A stretch of DNA of 64,000 nucleotides from Mytilisepta virgata (taxonomy: Eukaryota; Mollusca; Bivalvia; Mytilida; Mytilidae), in contig CM051521.1 in NCBI GenBank assembly GCA_028015205.1, positions 68,866,314-68,930,313 of the forward strand, given 5' to 3'. The first letter of the stretch is position 1. Every line of letters begins with the position of its first letter. Made by a program: the position numbers and the translations under genes. Positions 22,895 to 33,846 of this stretch are shown here, piece by piece. The notes under the pieces are model-generated. The model searched no databases, was not told where the DNA came from, and saw nothing but the letters and a program-made list of their open reading frames with translations.

Positions 22895-23300
22895 GAAATG
22901 GGGGGGGGGGGGGGTGAAAACAAAATTTAGGGGGGGGGGGAATGAGAAATTGGGGAGGGGGCAATTTTTTTCTCATTTCATAATTCATAAATTAAAAAGG
23001 AAATTTCAAATTTTTTTTAGCAAAAAAGGGGGGGTTACAATAAATTTTATTGTTTTTTGTTGTTTTTTTTTTGGGGAGGGGGAGTCAATGTGCAACTTCA
23101 TAGTGTATTGCACAAAAGCTAAAAAAGGGGTAAATTTTTTTTTTTTTTTTTTTGGGGGGGGGGGCAATTCTCCACAGCATATTGTATTGCACAAGAAGCA
23201 AAAAATTGAATATAAATTGAAATCATATGACCAATTCTAAGTTCTTTGGTTTCAGTTATTCTGTGTCAGAAACCTATTATGTGTCAAATATTTGAAGAAA
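22895..23300. repeat. G-run and T-run rich segment
   Basis: Several runs of 8-14 G lie at 22899-22940 and 23150-23165, and runs of up to about 21 T around 23135-23155. Sequence around the last run ('CAATTCTCCACAGCATATTG') repeats sequence at 21190-21290. It is part of the ATACGACCGCA element. Frames here only give poly-Gly, poly-Lys or poly-Pro. Confidence 0.7.
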
Positions 23301-23597
23301 TTTTCAATTGCACAGTATTGCGCAATAGCAAGAAATTGATATGTGTGCCCAATTTTAAATTGGTTATTTCTGATTTATATATAAAAACAAAAAATACTGA
23401 TATGGTTTGAATAGGTAAATTAAAAATTTTTAAGTTCTTAGACAACATTCATTCTGTGTCAGAAACCTATGCTGTGTCAAATATTTATTCACAATCCAAA
23501 TTCAGTATTGTATCAAGCTTGAATGTTGTGTTCATAATTGCCCCAACTATTCAGGGTTCGACATCTGCGGTCGTATCTAGCTGCGCACAGCGGAGCA

Positions 23598-24110
23598 TTT
23601 TATTCAATTTATGCTTTTATTTCTATACAGTATTGTCATACACCATATGCAGATGTGCAATAAGATATTAGAATTTTAATTTTCTAAAACTGGGGTCGAC
23701 AGGGGTTGAAATTTGAAATTTTCTATTTAATCTTGTGACCTTAACTTCTCTTTCATTTTGCAGTTTATTCATTCTGCTTATATATTTTGTTTGTTTGTTT
23801 AGTTGGGGTTTTACGCCGTTTTCAGCACATTTGGCTTTTTCGCGGCGGCCAGTTTTTATTGGTGGAGGAAGCCGGAGTACCCGGAGAAAACCACCGACCT
23901 TTGGTAGGAAAATTGGCAATCCTTGTCAATTAAGATTGGAGTCGAACACACCCCGCCACCGGTGAGATTCGAACTCACAACCTCAGCGTTGACAGGCTAG
24001 TGATCTTTAGTAGACATGATGAACTACCTAGACCACTCGGCCACTGAGGCCCCCTGCTTATATATAGTATTGTCCTACACTATATTTAGTTGCACAATTA
24101 TGCTAAAAAG
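23598..24110 (+). repeat. copy of the 'TATACAGTATTGTCA' repeat, interrupted by a SINE
   Basis: It matches units of the 18462-20072 repeat and is split by the minus-strand SINE at 23786-24053. Confidence 0.6.
23786..24053 (-). mobile_element. tRNA-derived SINE, copy 2
   Basis: The same SINE as at 39871, in inverted orientation: the TTTGTTTGTTTAG tail complement is on the left and the tRNA-like head is on the right. It is flanked by a perfect 12-bp target duplication, CTGCTTATATAT, at 23774-23785 and 24054-24065. It is the only mobile copy in its neighbourhood that lies antisense to HELLS. Confidence 0.9.
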
Positions 24111-25284
24111 AACCCTTATCAGGGGAGATAATGGGCGGAAAATTTTTGAAACGTAAGGAAATTTTAGTTTTTAGATCATGTGTCCAATTACAGCCATACT
24201 TAGTCTGAATGATCCTTAGGGTATCTAGAATAAAGTTTGTGTTTTATTTTCTTGTCCGTCAAGAAAAATGGCCCCCATGGCTAAAAATAGAACATACGGG
24301 GTAAACTGAAGTTTTTGGCTTATATCTCAAAAACTAAAGATTTCAGAGCAAAACTGACTGGGAAAAAATGTTCATCAGGTCAAGATCTACCTGCCATGAA
24401 ATTTTCAGTCGAATCTGTCAGCCATTATTGCCCTTGAATTGTTAATTTTAAGGAAATTTTGCAGTTTTAGGTTATCTTGAATATAATAAAAGATAAAGAC
24501 AAAGTGTAAACAACAAAAATGTTCAGCAAAGTAAGATCTACAAATAAGTCAACATGACCAAAATCGTCAATTGACCCCTTATAGGAGTTTTTGCCCTTGA
24601 AAGATTATTTACATGTAAACAGAAAATAATGGTCTGACATTGTCACAGATGTTTAGGGCGTTACTTGAAATAAATTAAATGGTAGTAGTACAAGTAAAAT
24701 GGAGGGGTCAAGGTCATTGAAAAATTCCATAGCAACTGATGAAAAAGTCCCTAGCAACAGATGAAAAAGTCCCTAGCAACCATATATATTTGGATTAAGG
24801 ACCTTATAATTTACCCATTCAAGTCAAAAAGAAAGGTCAAGGTAATTTAAAAAGTCCATAGCAACCGATGAAAAAGTCCCTAGCAACCATATAAATTTAG
24901 GTTAAGGACTTTATAATTTACCTGTACAAGTCGAAAAGAAAGTTCAAGATTCAATGCCATTGAAAAAGTCCATAGCAACCGATGAAAAAGTCCCTAGCAA
25001 CCATATATTTTTCGGTTCAGGACATTACAATTTACTGTTCAAGTCAAAATTGAAGGTTAAGAGTCAATACCATTGAAAAAGTCCATAGCAACCAATGAAA
25101 AAGTCCCCAGCAATGATATCTATTTGGGTTCAGGATTCTATATTTTAGTTGTACAGGTCAATTTTAAGGAGAAAATTGTGACAGTATACATTAAACAGCA
25201 AAAATAATAATTAATGCAAGATCTACTGGTACATAAAAGATAAGAGGTGAGTAATTCAGGCTCTTTGGAGCCTCTTGTTTTCAA
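24111..25284 (+). mobile_element. AGCTCACCTG-family element, copy C, 5'-truncated
   Basis: There is no 5' hairpin. The body resembles the non-tandem part of copy A ('AACATACGGGGTAAACTG', 'CTTATATCTCAAAAACTAAAG'). It then has its own array of about 110-bp units with 'AAAAAGTCCATAGCAACCGATG' (24720-25110). The end is AGGTGAG, a hairpin GGCTCTTTGGAGCC and CTCTTG. Confidence 0.6.
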
Positions 25285-25880
25285 TCAATAAACAAACGGA
25301 AATAATCCAATAAGAAAAATATGAGGAAAAAAGTCCCACTGACAAGTCAGACCGGAATAACAATAATTTAAAAACAATTAGAAAGACTGTGAATGAAGTA
25401 ATGATTAGATTTTATGAAGTTCTTTATGTTGACTCTGTTGTAGACATTTTGTAGATTGGCTTGGAAGGCATGCAAGTTTATTTGCCTTAACTCGGTTGAA
25501 CTGTAATCAGAGAATGAATCTGAATTTCTTTAAAAAAACATTAAAATAAGACTAGCTCTTTATAATAAAACATAATCATAGTGCTGATTGGTGCTTTGGA
25601 AGATCACGTAATGACTTCTCTCTGTCTCTCTCCACTTCTCCAAGTCTTCCCGAAGTAGGCTGAGCCCTGCATTTCTGTTTTTGGTAAATTATTAGAATTT
25701 GATATGTATCACCAAGACGTGTAATCATTTATTTGGATAAGAAAATGTCTAAGTGATGAAGATACAAGTACATGTTTCGCTCCCCTTTACTTAAGACCAT
25801 TTAATGTTTTAAAATAGCGGAACGACCAAATAAGAAAAAGAATTCTTTGCCCCTGGACCCTGGCAAAAAAGTTACTCCTA
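25285..25880. other. no recognisable feature
   Basis: AT-rich intronic sequence with no domain-bearing frame or repeat that I recognise. Confidence 0.45.
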
Positions 25881-26345
25881 ATTTTTATCAAGTAGGGTTG
25901 GCATCTCTGTCATTCGTCCATTCGTTAACTTTTCACATTTCAATCTTCTTCTAAAAAATCACTGAACCAAATGGAACAAAACTTGGCAGCAATGTTTCTG
26001 GGAAGGTCCATCACAGAATTTGTAATTTTGGTTCTGATCAAATATTCAAAATGGCTGCCAGGCCCAACAGGGTGTTCTGATTGGCTGAAATTTAAAAAAT
26101 CTCCTTGTCAGAAACTACAAGACTAAATGAACTTCTACTTTACAGGAATGTTCCTAAGTTGGTTCTCTACCAAATTTGTAATTTTGGTGCCAATTAAAAA
26201 TCCAAGATGGCTGCCACCATGGGACACATTTAACATAGTACCTTGTGGGAAATACATACAAACAACTTCTTCTTCAAAACTGTTTGACAGATTGAATTGA
26301 TAATATACCTGAATAATTGTATGATGGTCCTGTACCAAATTTATA
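25881..26345 (+). mobile_element. AGCTCACCTG-family fragment, left part of copy E
   Basis: Family-like body units ('ATGGAACAAAACTTGGCAGCAA', 'AAAATGGCTGCCA', 'GGACACATTTAACATAG'). The sequence appears to continue at 28266-28612, so the intervening DNA, including copy D, may be later insertions. Confidence 0.45.
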
Positions 26346-26880
26346 ATTAGGGCTCTATAGTAATCAGTCTTGTCTGTCCGTCGTACGATAACTTAAGATT
26401 GCCTTCACGGATTTTTATGATTTTTTTACACAATATTGGACTTGACTGAAGGAAAGTCCCTTTCGGTTTTGAGGAAAATCGGAAAACAATTTTTGGGAAA
26501 AACTTAGTTTTTATATGAAAAAATGCATATTATGAGAATTAACACATGCTGTATGATAACTTAAGATTGCCTTCACAGATTTTCATAAATTTATACACAG
26601 CGTTGGACATGATCAAAGAAAGGTCCCTTTTGAATTTAAGGAAAATTGGGAAACACTTTGGGGGAAAACTTAGTGTTATATGAAAAAAAACATATTTTGA
26701 TAATTACCACTATGTTGTATGATAAATTTAGATTGGCTTCACAGATTTTCATAAATTTTATACACAGAAGGTCCCTTTTGATTTTGAGGAAAATCGGAAA
26801 ACACTTTTTGGGGAAAACTTTGTTTTTATATGGAAAAAGGCAAATTTTGAGAATTTAGCTTCATGCTTTTTGATAGATAA
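26346..26880 (+). repeat. three tandem units of about 150-160 bp
   Basis: Units contain 'TTAAGATTGCCTTCAC', 'GGTCCCTTTTGA', 'GAAAATCGGAAAACA' and 'GAAAACTTAGTTTTTATATG'. A TGTCTGTCCGTCG tract precedes them, like the start of the other hairpin repeats. Confidence 0.7.
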
Positions 26881-26922
26881 AATGAATGTATGAAATCACA
26901 ACTAGATTTTGAAGTGTTTTTT

Positions 26923-28265
26923 AGCTCACCTGGCCTAAAAGGCCATGTGAGCTATTCTCATCACTTTGCGTCCGTCGTCGTCGTCGTTAACAATTTTTCA
27001 AAAATCTTCTCCTCTGAAACTACAGAATGGATTTGGATAAAACTTAGCATGATTGTTCCTTAGGGTATCCTGCACAAAGTTTATGCTTGGATTTTTGATC
27101 CGTCGAAAAACATGGCCACTGTTACTAAAATAGAACATAGGGGTCAAACAACAGTTTTTCGCAAATATCTCAAAAATCATTAGGTTACGGCAAATTCTTG
27201 CAGGTTGAAAGTGTTCGGCATGATGATAACTACCTGTGTGCTGATTTTCGTGAAAATCTGCCGACTGATGTTAGAGTTATTGCCCTTTCTTGACATTTTT
27301 GGCTTTTTTTTTATTTATTATTTCAAAAATCTTCTCTGAAACTACTATTCAAAATCAAATGAAACTTGGTAAGATTGTTCCTGAGGGTATCCTGCAAAAA
27401 GTTAATGCTTGGATTTTTGATTGGTTGAAAAACATGTCCACCCTTACTAAAAATAGAACATAGGGGTCAAAATGCTGTTTTTTTGCTATTTTTTCCTGAA
27501 TTATAGAAAGAAAATGAAGATGAAAGCTACTTTCAAGGTAAACATGGTATCCTGAGTTGAATGGTGATGATGAAAGTTTGTTTCGGACGGCCATTTTTAA
27601 AATGGCTGGCATTTTCCTGCCATTTTTTACACTTGCTCGGATTTCAACAACATTTGGTTTTTAAAGTAAACATGGTATCCTTAGTGTATGGTGATGATGA
27701 GAATGTTGTATAACAATGATTAAACTTCATAATATGTGAGCTTTTAATTGCTATCACTTGGTGTCCGTCATCATTGTTGTTAACAAATTTTCAAACATCT
27801 TCTCCTCTGAAACTATTAGGGGGATTTGGATGAAACTCTACAAAATGACAGATGAGTTAAGCATGGTTTATTGGATAAAAACCAACAGCTTAGTCAATAT
27901 GATCAAAGATCAAGCATAATAGAAACTAAAAAGCCTTAACTCACAATTTTTACATAACTTCTTTCAAACATTTTTAAAACGAAGACAGCATATAGACCAA
28001 AAGATTTATACTTTTATTTGAAGATGAATTAAAGCTTGTATTTTGTATTGTGAATCATCAGATTGACCATGACTGTATCTTAATCAAGCTTAGGGAGAAC
28101 TCATGCCCATTTCTTTCCAGAGGTTCTTGAAAAGCTTTTAAAGGTATTTTCAGCATTTTACATGACCTTTAATACTCAGTTTAATTTACAACAAATTAAT
28201 ATATTAATTTAGTTTATAGTGCATTGTTTGCCAGGTGAGCGATTCAGGCTCTTGAGAGCCTCTTG
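26923..28265 (+). mobile_element. AGCTCACCTG hairpin element, copy D
   Basis: The 5' hairpin AGCTCACCTGGCCT...AGGCCATGTGAGCT is followed by GTCGTC and a body of two to three diverged units with 'CTCCTCTGAAACTAC' and 'AAAACATG.CCAC..TTACTAA'. The end is CAGGTGAGCGA, hairpin GGCTCTTGAGAGCC and CTCTTG. It is flanked by T runs at the 5' side. Confidence 0.7.
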
Positions 28266-28612
28266 TTGATTCTTCCCATGAGTTCAATCACACAAGCCCT
28301 TTCTGACATTGTCAGTATTCTAGTTTTGATGCCGATAATAAATCCAAAATGGCTACCACTGCAGGACATAGTTAACACAGGACCCAATGTTTCAAAAATT
28401 TTGTCAGAAACCACAAGACCAAATGAACTTCTACTTTGCAGGAATGTTCCTTAGATGGTCCTTTGCCATCCTATACCAAATTTATAATTTTTCTGTAGAT
28501 CTGTCATCCAAGATGGTCGCCAGCAGGGGATTAAAGGACTTAGTTTAACATAGGACCCTATGGGAAAAACATATGTATCAGGTGAGCAATAAAGGCTCCT
28601 GGGAGCCTCTGG
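28266..28612 (+). mobile_element. AGCTCACCTG-family fragment, right part of copy E
   Basis: Body units continue ('CCAAAATGGCTACCACTGC', 'CTTAGTTTAACATAGGACCC'). The 3' end is AGGTGAGC, hairpin GGCTCCTGGGAGCC and CTCTGG. Confidence 0.5.
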
Positions 28613-28886
28613 TTTGTTTTAAAGAAATATTAATAAATTTATTTTTTTTTTATGCCCCCGCGACAAAATGTCAGGGGGCATATTTATTTACCCCTGTTCG
28701 TCCGTCTTTGCGTCCGTCCAGATTAGGATACATTGTTTGTCGGGCTATCTCCTCCCAAAGTTTTGGAGATACCAGTTTAATATTTTGTAGGATGTTCATA
28801 TACATAATGAAGGTGTGCATGGCCACAGGATTTTGATTTTTTTCAAATATTCTGAAAATGACAGGTAGTTGGACTTGGTCATTTTT

Positions 28887-31345
28887 AGCTCACCTGGCCC
28901 GAAGGGCCAAGTGAGCTTTTCTCATCACTTGGCGTCCGGCGTCTTCCGTTGTCGTCCGGCGTCGTTCGTCGTCATCGTTAACATTTTACATTTTGAACTT
29001 CTTCTAGAGAACCACTAAATGGAATGAAACCAAACATGGCATGAATGTTCCTTATGAGGTGCTGACCAAGAGTTGTTACTTTGTAGCCGATCCATCATCC
29101 AAGATGGCCGCCAGCGGGGAACTTAGTTTAACATAGGACCCTATGGGAAATGCATACAAATGACTTCTTTTAGAGAACCGTTGAATGGAATGAAACCAAA
29201 CATGGCATGAATGTTCCTTATGAGGTGCTGACCAAGTGTTGTTACTTTGTAGCCGATCCATAATCCAAGATGGCAGCCAGGGGGGGACTTAGTTTAACAT
29301 AGAACCCTATGGGAAATGCATACAAATGACTTCTTTTAGTGACCCACTTAATGGAATGAAACCAAACATGGCATGAATATTCCTTATGAAGTGCTGACCA
29401 AGTTTTGTTACTTTGTAGCTGATCCATCATCCAAGAAGGCGGCCAGCGGGGAACTTAGTTTAACATAGGACCCTATGGGAAATGCATACAAATGACTTCT
29501 TTTAGAGAACCACTGAATGGAATGAAACTAAATCTGGCATGAATTAACCCTTATAAGGTGCTGACCAAGTGTTGTTACTTTGTAGCCGATCCATCATCCA
29601 AGATGGCCGCCAGAGGGGGACTTAGTTTAACATAGGACCCTATGGGAAATGCATACAAATGACTTCTTTTAGAGAACCGTTGAATGGAATGAAACCAAAC
29701 ATTGCATGAATGTTCCTTATGAGGTGCTGACCAAGTGTTGTTACTTTGTAGCCGATCCATAATCCAAGATGGCCGCCAGCGGGGGACTAAGTTTAACATA
29801 GAACCCTATGGGAAAATGCATACAAATGACTTCTTTTAGTGACCCACTTAATGGAATGAAACCAAACATGGCATGCATATTCCTTATGAAGTGCTGACCA
29901 AGTGTTGTTACTTTGTAGCTGATCCATCATCCAAGATGGCCGCCAGCGGGGAACTTAGTTTAACATAGGACCCTATGGGAAATGCATACAAATGACTTCT
30001 TTTAGAGAGCCGTTGAATGGAATGAAACCAAACATGGCATGAATGTTCCTTATGAGGTGCTGACCAAGTGTTGTTACTTTGTAGCCGATCCATAATCCAA
30101 GATGGCAGCCAGGGGGGACTAAGTTTAACATAGAACCCTATGGGAAATGCATACAAATGATTTCTTTTAGTGACCCACTTAATGGAATGAAACCAAACAT
30201 GGCATGAATATTCCTTATGAAGTGCTGACCAAGTGTTGTTACTTTGTAGCTGATCCATCATCCAAGATGGCCGCCAGCGGGGAACTTAGTTTAACATAGG
30301 ACCCTATGGGAAATGCATACAAATGACTTCTTTTAGAGAACCACTGAATGGAATGAAACTAAATCTGGCATGAATTAACCCTTATAAGGTGCTGACCAAG
30401 TGTTGTTACTTTGTAGCCGATCCATCATCCAAGATGGCGGCAGAGGGGGACTTAGTTTAACATAGGACCCTATGGGAAATGCATACAAATGACTTCTTTT
30501 AGAGAACCGTTGAATGGAATGAAACCAAACATGGCATGAATGTTCCTTATGAGGTGCTGACCAAGTGTTGTTACTTTGTAGCCGATCCATAATCCAAGAT
30601 GGCCGCCAGCGGGGGACTAAGCTTAACATAGAACCCTATGGGAAATGCATACAAATGACTTCTTTTAGTGACCCACTTAATGGAATGAAACCAAACATGG
30701 CATGCATATTCCTTATGAAGTGCTGACCAAGTGTTGTTACTTTGTAGCTGATCCATCATCCAAGATGGCCGCCAGCGGGGAACTTAGTTTAACATAGGAC
30801 CCTATGGGAAATGCATACAAATGACTTCTTTTAGAGAACCACTGAATGGAATGAAACTAAATCTGGCATGAATGTTCCTTATGAGGTGCTGACCAAGTGT
30901 TGTTACTTTGTAGCCTATCCATCATCCAAGATGGCTGCCAGCAGGGGACTAAGTTTAACATTGGACCCTATGGGAAATGCATACAAATGACTTCTTTTAG
31001 AGAACCACTGAATGAAATGTAACAAAACATAGCATGAATGTTCCTTATGAGGTGCTGACCAAGTGTTGTTACTTTGTTGCCGATCCATCATCCAAGATGT
31101 TTAGAAGTCTATCAGAAAATTGTAAAAAAAATTCTGAATGGTCACAACTTGACCACATATTCAAAAATAATAATGATAAGATGTCTTCAGTAGCTATTGT
31201 AAGACTACACTAAGATGACCTGTTTTTAATTTTAAATACTGTGTCAAATTAAACCAATCTTGGTGTCAATCATTATATAATTTTACATAATTTCCAAAAT
31301 CACATTAGATACAGGTGAGCGACACAGGCTCTTGAGAGCCTCTAG
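28887..31345 (+). mobile_element. AGCTCACCTG hairpin element, copy F, long array form
   Basis: The 5' hairpin AGCTCACCTGGCCC...GGGCCAAGTGAGCT is followed by GTCCGGCGTC...CGTCGTC, then 13 tandem units of about 166 bp (29000-31100) and a unique tail. The end is CAGGTGAGCGA, hairpin GGCTCTTGAGAGCC and CTAG. Its leader and tail are nearly identical to copy I at 50396, which has only five units. Confidence 0.8.
29000..31100. repeat. 13-unit satellite-like array (about 166 bp) within copy F
   Basis: Each unit holds 'TTGTTACTTTGTAGC.GATCC', 'ATCCAAGATGGCCGCCAG' and 'CCCTATGGGAAATGCATAC'. Unit starts by the first motif fall near 29072, 29236, 29406, 29571, 29737, 29905, 30069, 30236, 30401, 30567, 30735, 30900 and 31065. 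Unit variants recur every five units: the 'ATGAATTAACCC' variant is at about 29540 and 30372, which indicates block duplication of about 832 bp. Confidence 0.85.
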
Positions 31346-31771
31346 TTTTGGTACTAGCTGCATAAAGAGATCATGGTTTGTCTCCTCCTACAGTTTTGGA
31401 GATACATCTTTAATATTTTATAGAATGTTCATACAGAAAATGGCGGTGTGCATGGCCAAAGGATTTTGATTTCTTTTAAATATTCTGAAAATGATAGGTA
31501 GTTGGACTTTTGGTACTAGCTGCATAAGGAGATCATGGTTTGTCCGGCTATCTCCTTCTACAGATTTGGAGATACAACTTTAATATTTTGTAGGATGTTC
31601 ATACACATAATGAAGGTGTGCATGGCAACAGCATTTTGATTATTTCCAAATATTCTGAAAATGACAGGTTGTATGCCAACGTCACTGTTTGTCAAATCTA
31701 AAAAATGTGGAGCTATAATCGTGCATATGACAGGGCAGAGAAAGGGGGGAGGGGGCATTGTCCATATCTAG

Positions 31772-32430
31772 TTAATCAAATGAAATCTTTTTGCTTTAAA
31801 GAAATATTAAGGTCAAGATTCAGTAAATGAGTGTCGTGTAGCAACCGTCGTAGAATCGTGCAACGCCATAATGCTATTGCCGCGAAAAGTACGTTAGAAA
31901 AGAGTATGTTGTGCGTGTTCCATGTAGAAAAAAAAGGTTCAGTAGAGCTTTTGTTGGGTCAATGTAGGCAAATGGTTCAAAAAAGCAAGAAAAGAGATTC
32001 TTAACTAAATAGACTCAATCTTATCTTAGACAATACATTTAGGTTTTTCAAAAATTATTAAAAAAACAGCCAACAAGGAAAAAAAAAATAGCAGTTTGTT
32101 CTTAAAATGTGTTAATAAATGTATTTAATACTAAAGGTGATGTATTATGGATATATTTGCAATATATAGAAAGAAATACGAAAGGAACTTTTCTGGAAAG
32201 AAATATAACGAATAACATTCATTATCCAAGTCCGAGTTAATGTAGTCAAAGAATTATGAAAACAAAAGTTCATTTTTCTTCAAATCTCTCAAATTCCTAC
32301 CAGCTGGCTGACAAAAAATATAGCTGTGTCTATATACATAATGCAACACAGTTACATTTTAATGAAATTTCCGGTTCGAGAATTCCTATGCCAACATGGT
32401 TGATCAAAAATGGATGACATCAAAAGTCAT
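31772..32430. other. intronic sequence, no feature recognised
   Basis: AT-rich. A 16-bp word TTTAAAGAAATATTAA occurs on both sides of the ATGCCCCC element (28617-28632 and 31795-31810). This may be chance or shared repeat flank. Confidence 0.4.
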
Positions 32431-32714
32431 ATTTTATGGGTAAGTAACATTCACTATATCTAGATTTTCAAATCATAAATAAGAACTTACATGTAAGTGG
32501 ACAAGATGGATGAAGGAAAACCAATTACATGGTCGAATTTAGGCAGTTGTTCATAAAGAAAAGGGGAAAATATTGGCGATGCGTGTGCAGTAAAAGTCCG
32601 CTAAAATCACAACGTTCAGTACACAGGGTTCATATATTAAATGCTACATTAGACCACAATCATGAGATAAATCCTCAAAAATTTTTCTGCCGGATCCAAG
32701 CCCAAATAAAGTAG
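32430..32714 (+). pseudogene. possible FLYWCH-type zinc-finger remnant
   Basis: A 61-codon plus-strand frame (32529-32714) has GKYWRCVCSK followed about 25 residues later by DHNHEI. This is the W-x-C ... H-N-H spacing of FLYWCH/WRKY-GCM1 zinc fingers, often found in MULE-type transposases and related host genes. The second conserved Cys is not evident and nothing around extends the protein, so I treat it as a relic. Confidence 0.35.
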
Positions 32715-32775
32715 GAAGAGTTGGAGTAATTTATAAGGAACTAAAATATTTGCACAAATGTATTGTTTCATTTTT

Positions 32776-33113
32776 GTGTCGCCTGCAGAACGCATGGTCG
32801 ACACATAGGGATCACTATCTGTCGTCTTGCATCTTGCGTCGTCACACTTTTCTTCTATCCTCAACTACTTGTCATTAACCTTAATGCACATGTGTGCATA
32901 TACATTTCATTTTTAGAAAATTTAAATTTTTTTTGGGTAAAAATTGACATTTTTGCACAAAAAAAAAGGGGGGGGGGGGGTTAAAACTGCTATCCTCAAC
33001 TACTCCATAACTGCTCAAAGGAATATGATGAAACTTTCTCTGTGCATTAACCTTAATGCACAGGTGTGCATATATATTTCATTTTTAAAAAATTTTAAAT
33101 ATTTTTTTGTAAA
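32776..33113 (+). repeat. GTGTCG hairpin repeat start with two internal units
   Basis: A hairpin pairs GTGTCG (32776-32781) with CGACAC (32799-32804). A GTCGTC tract follows. Two units carry 'TTAACCTTAATGCACA.GTGTG' and 'TTTTTGTAAAAATTGACA', with an A9-G12 run between them (about 32960-32981). I see no matching 3' end. Confidence 0.55.
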
Positions 33114-33540
33114 AATTGACATAGGACCCTATGGGAAATTCACTCAAAAATCTTCTCGTCTGAAACCACTAAGCCAATTAGAATTAGACTTGGTAGCAAT
33201 GGTCATTAGATGGTCCTCTTTCAGAATTATGTCTGATCACCTGGATGTCAACCAAGATGGCCTTCACAGCCAAATTTAGTTTAATATAGGACCCTATGGG
33301 AAAATTGATTTAAAAATCTTCTTGTCTGAAACCACTTAGCCAGTTGGAACAAAAGTTAGCAGTATTGGTCTTTAGATGGTTCTCTTTTAGAAATGTGTCC
33401 ATTGAATGGACTGTCAACCAAGATGGCTGCCACAGCCGAACTTAGTTTAACATAGAACCCTATAGAAAAACCAGCCAAATTGAGTGCAACACTTCAATTT
33501 TTAGTCCTGCTCAAGGTGTAAAGTTAGAGCCTCTAGTTCT
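33114..33540 (+). mobile_element. AGCTCACCTG-family 3' fragment, copy M, with tail deletion
   Basis: Two to three body units lead to 'AAGGTGTAAAGTTA' and then directly to GAGCCTCTAG. The inverted arm (CAGGTGAGC) and the left half of the 3' hairpin are deleted compared with other copies. Confidence 0.65.
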
Positions 33541-33846
33541 GTCAAAAGGTCTGCTTGATGTAAAAAGGGAATGATAGGAATGTTCCCATCAAAGTATATA
33601 ATGTTTAAGATTAAAAAATATTCCATTTATCAGACTATAAAATGAATTTTCGCACAAATATTGTTATCAAGTTGTGCCCAGTTACTTTGCATCAAAAACG
33701 CTCAAAATAGAGACAATTTCTTGACAGATATCCAGTTCTCCCAGATGACATCGCAATGTCGCAATTTTTGTCATATGTTTGAAAATGTTTAAAAGCTTCA
33801 AACGCAGCTGCAGTGAAAACGAAATCGATGACAATATGATTTTTAT
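33541..33846. other. no recognisable feature
   Basis: Intronic AT-rich sequence between two repeat copies. Confidence 0.5.

Larger units (their letters stand above)
20073..23597 (+). mobile_element. ATACGACCGCA hairpin element carrying a nested HINE
   Basis: The 5' hairpin at 20073-20101 pairs ATACGACCGCA with TGCGGTCGTAT. A long GTCGTC tract follows (20117-20160), then direct repeats of about 160 bp with 'TATAACTTTAGTATAAG' and 'AACACAAGGTTTATGACCAC' (20180-20640). TGCGGTCGTAT recurs at 23566-23576, followed by CTAG and a weak hairpin GCTGCGC/GCGGAGC. A separate AGCTCACCTG element interrupts it at 21611-22724. No protein-coding capacity is visible. Confidence 0.6.
28651..31771 (+). mobile_element. 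ATGCCCCC hairpin element interrupted by copy F
   Basis: The 5' hairpin pairs ATGCCCCC (28652-28659) with GGGGGCAT (28674-28681) and is followed by TTCGTCCGTC...GCGTCCGTCC. The body has units with 'GTTTTGGAGATACA', 'AATATTTTGTAGGATGTTCATA' and 'GTGTGCATGGCCACAG'. GGGGGCAT recurs at 31751-31758 and the element ends CTAG at 31768-31771. Copy F sits inside a body unit: sequence before F (28860-28886) and after F (31346-31500) joins into a unit matching the uninterrupted one at 31490-31680. Confidence 0.65.

Noticed and set aside
22809..23240. 143-residue frame rich in Gly and Phe
   Set aside because: It is created by G and T homopolymers inside a repeat and shows no domain.
29076..30759. Repeated frames of 61-117 residues on the minus strand with similar sequences
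   Set aside because: These are translations of the 166-bp tandem unit of copy F. Stops occur at unit variants and there is no start or coding bias; copy I gives the same at 50746-51266.
29000..31100. CRISPR-like regular array
   Set aside because: The repeats are contiguous about 166-bp units without unique spacers, in a eukaryotic intron.
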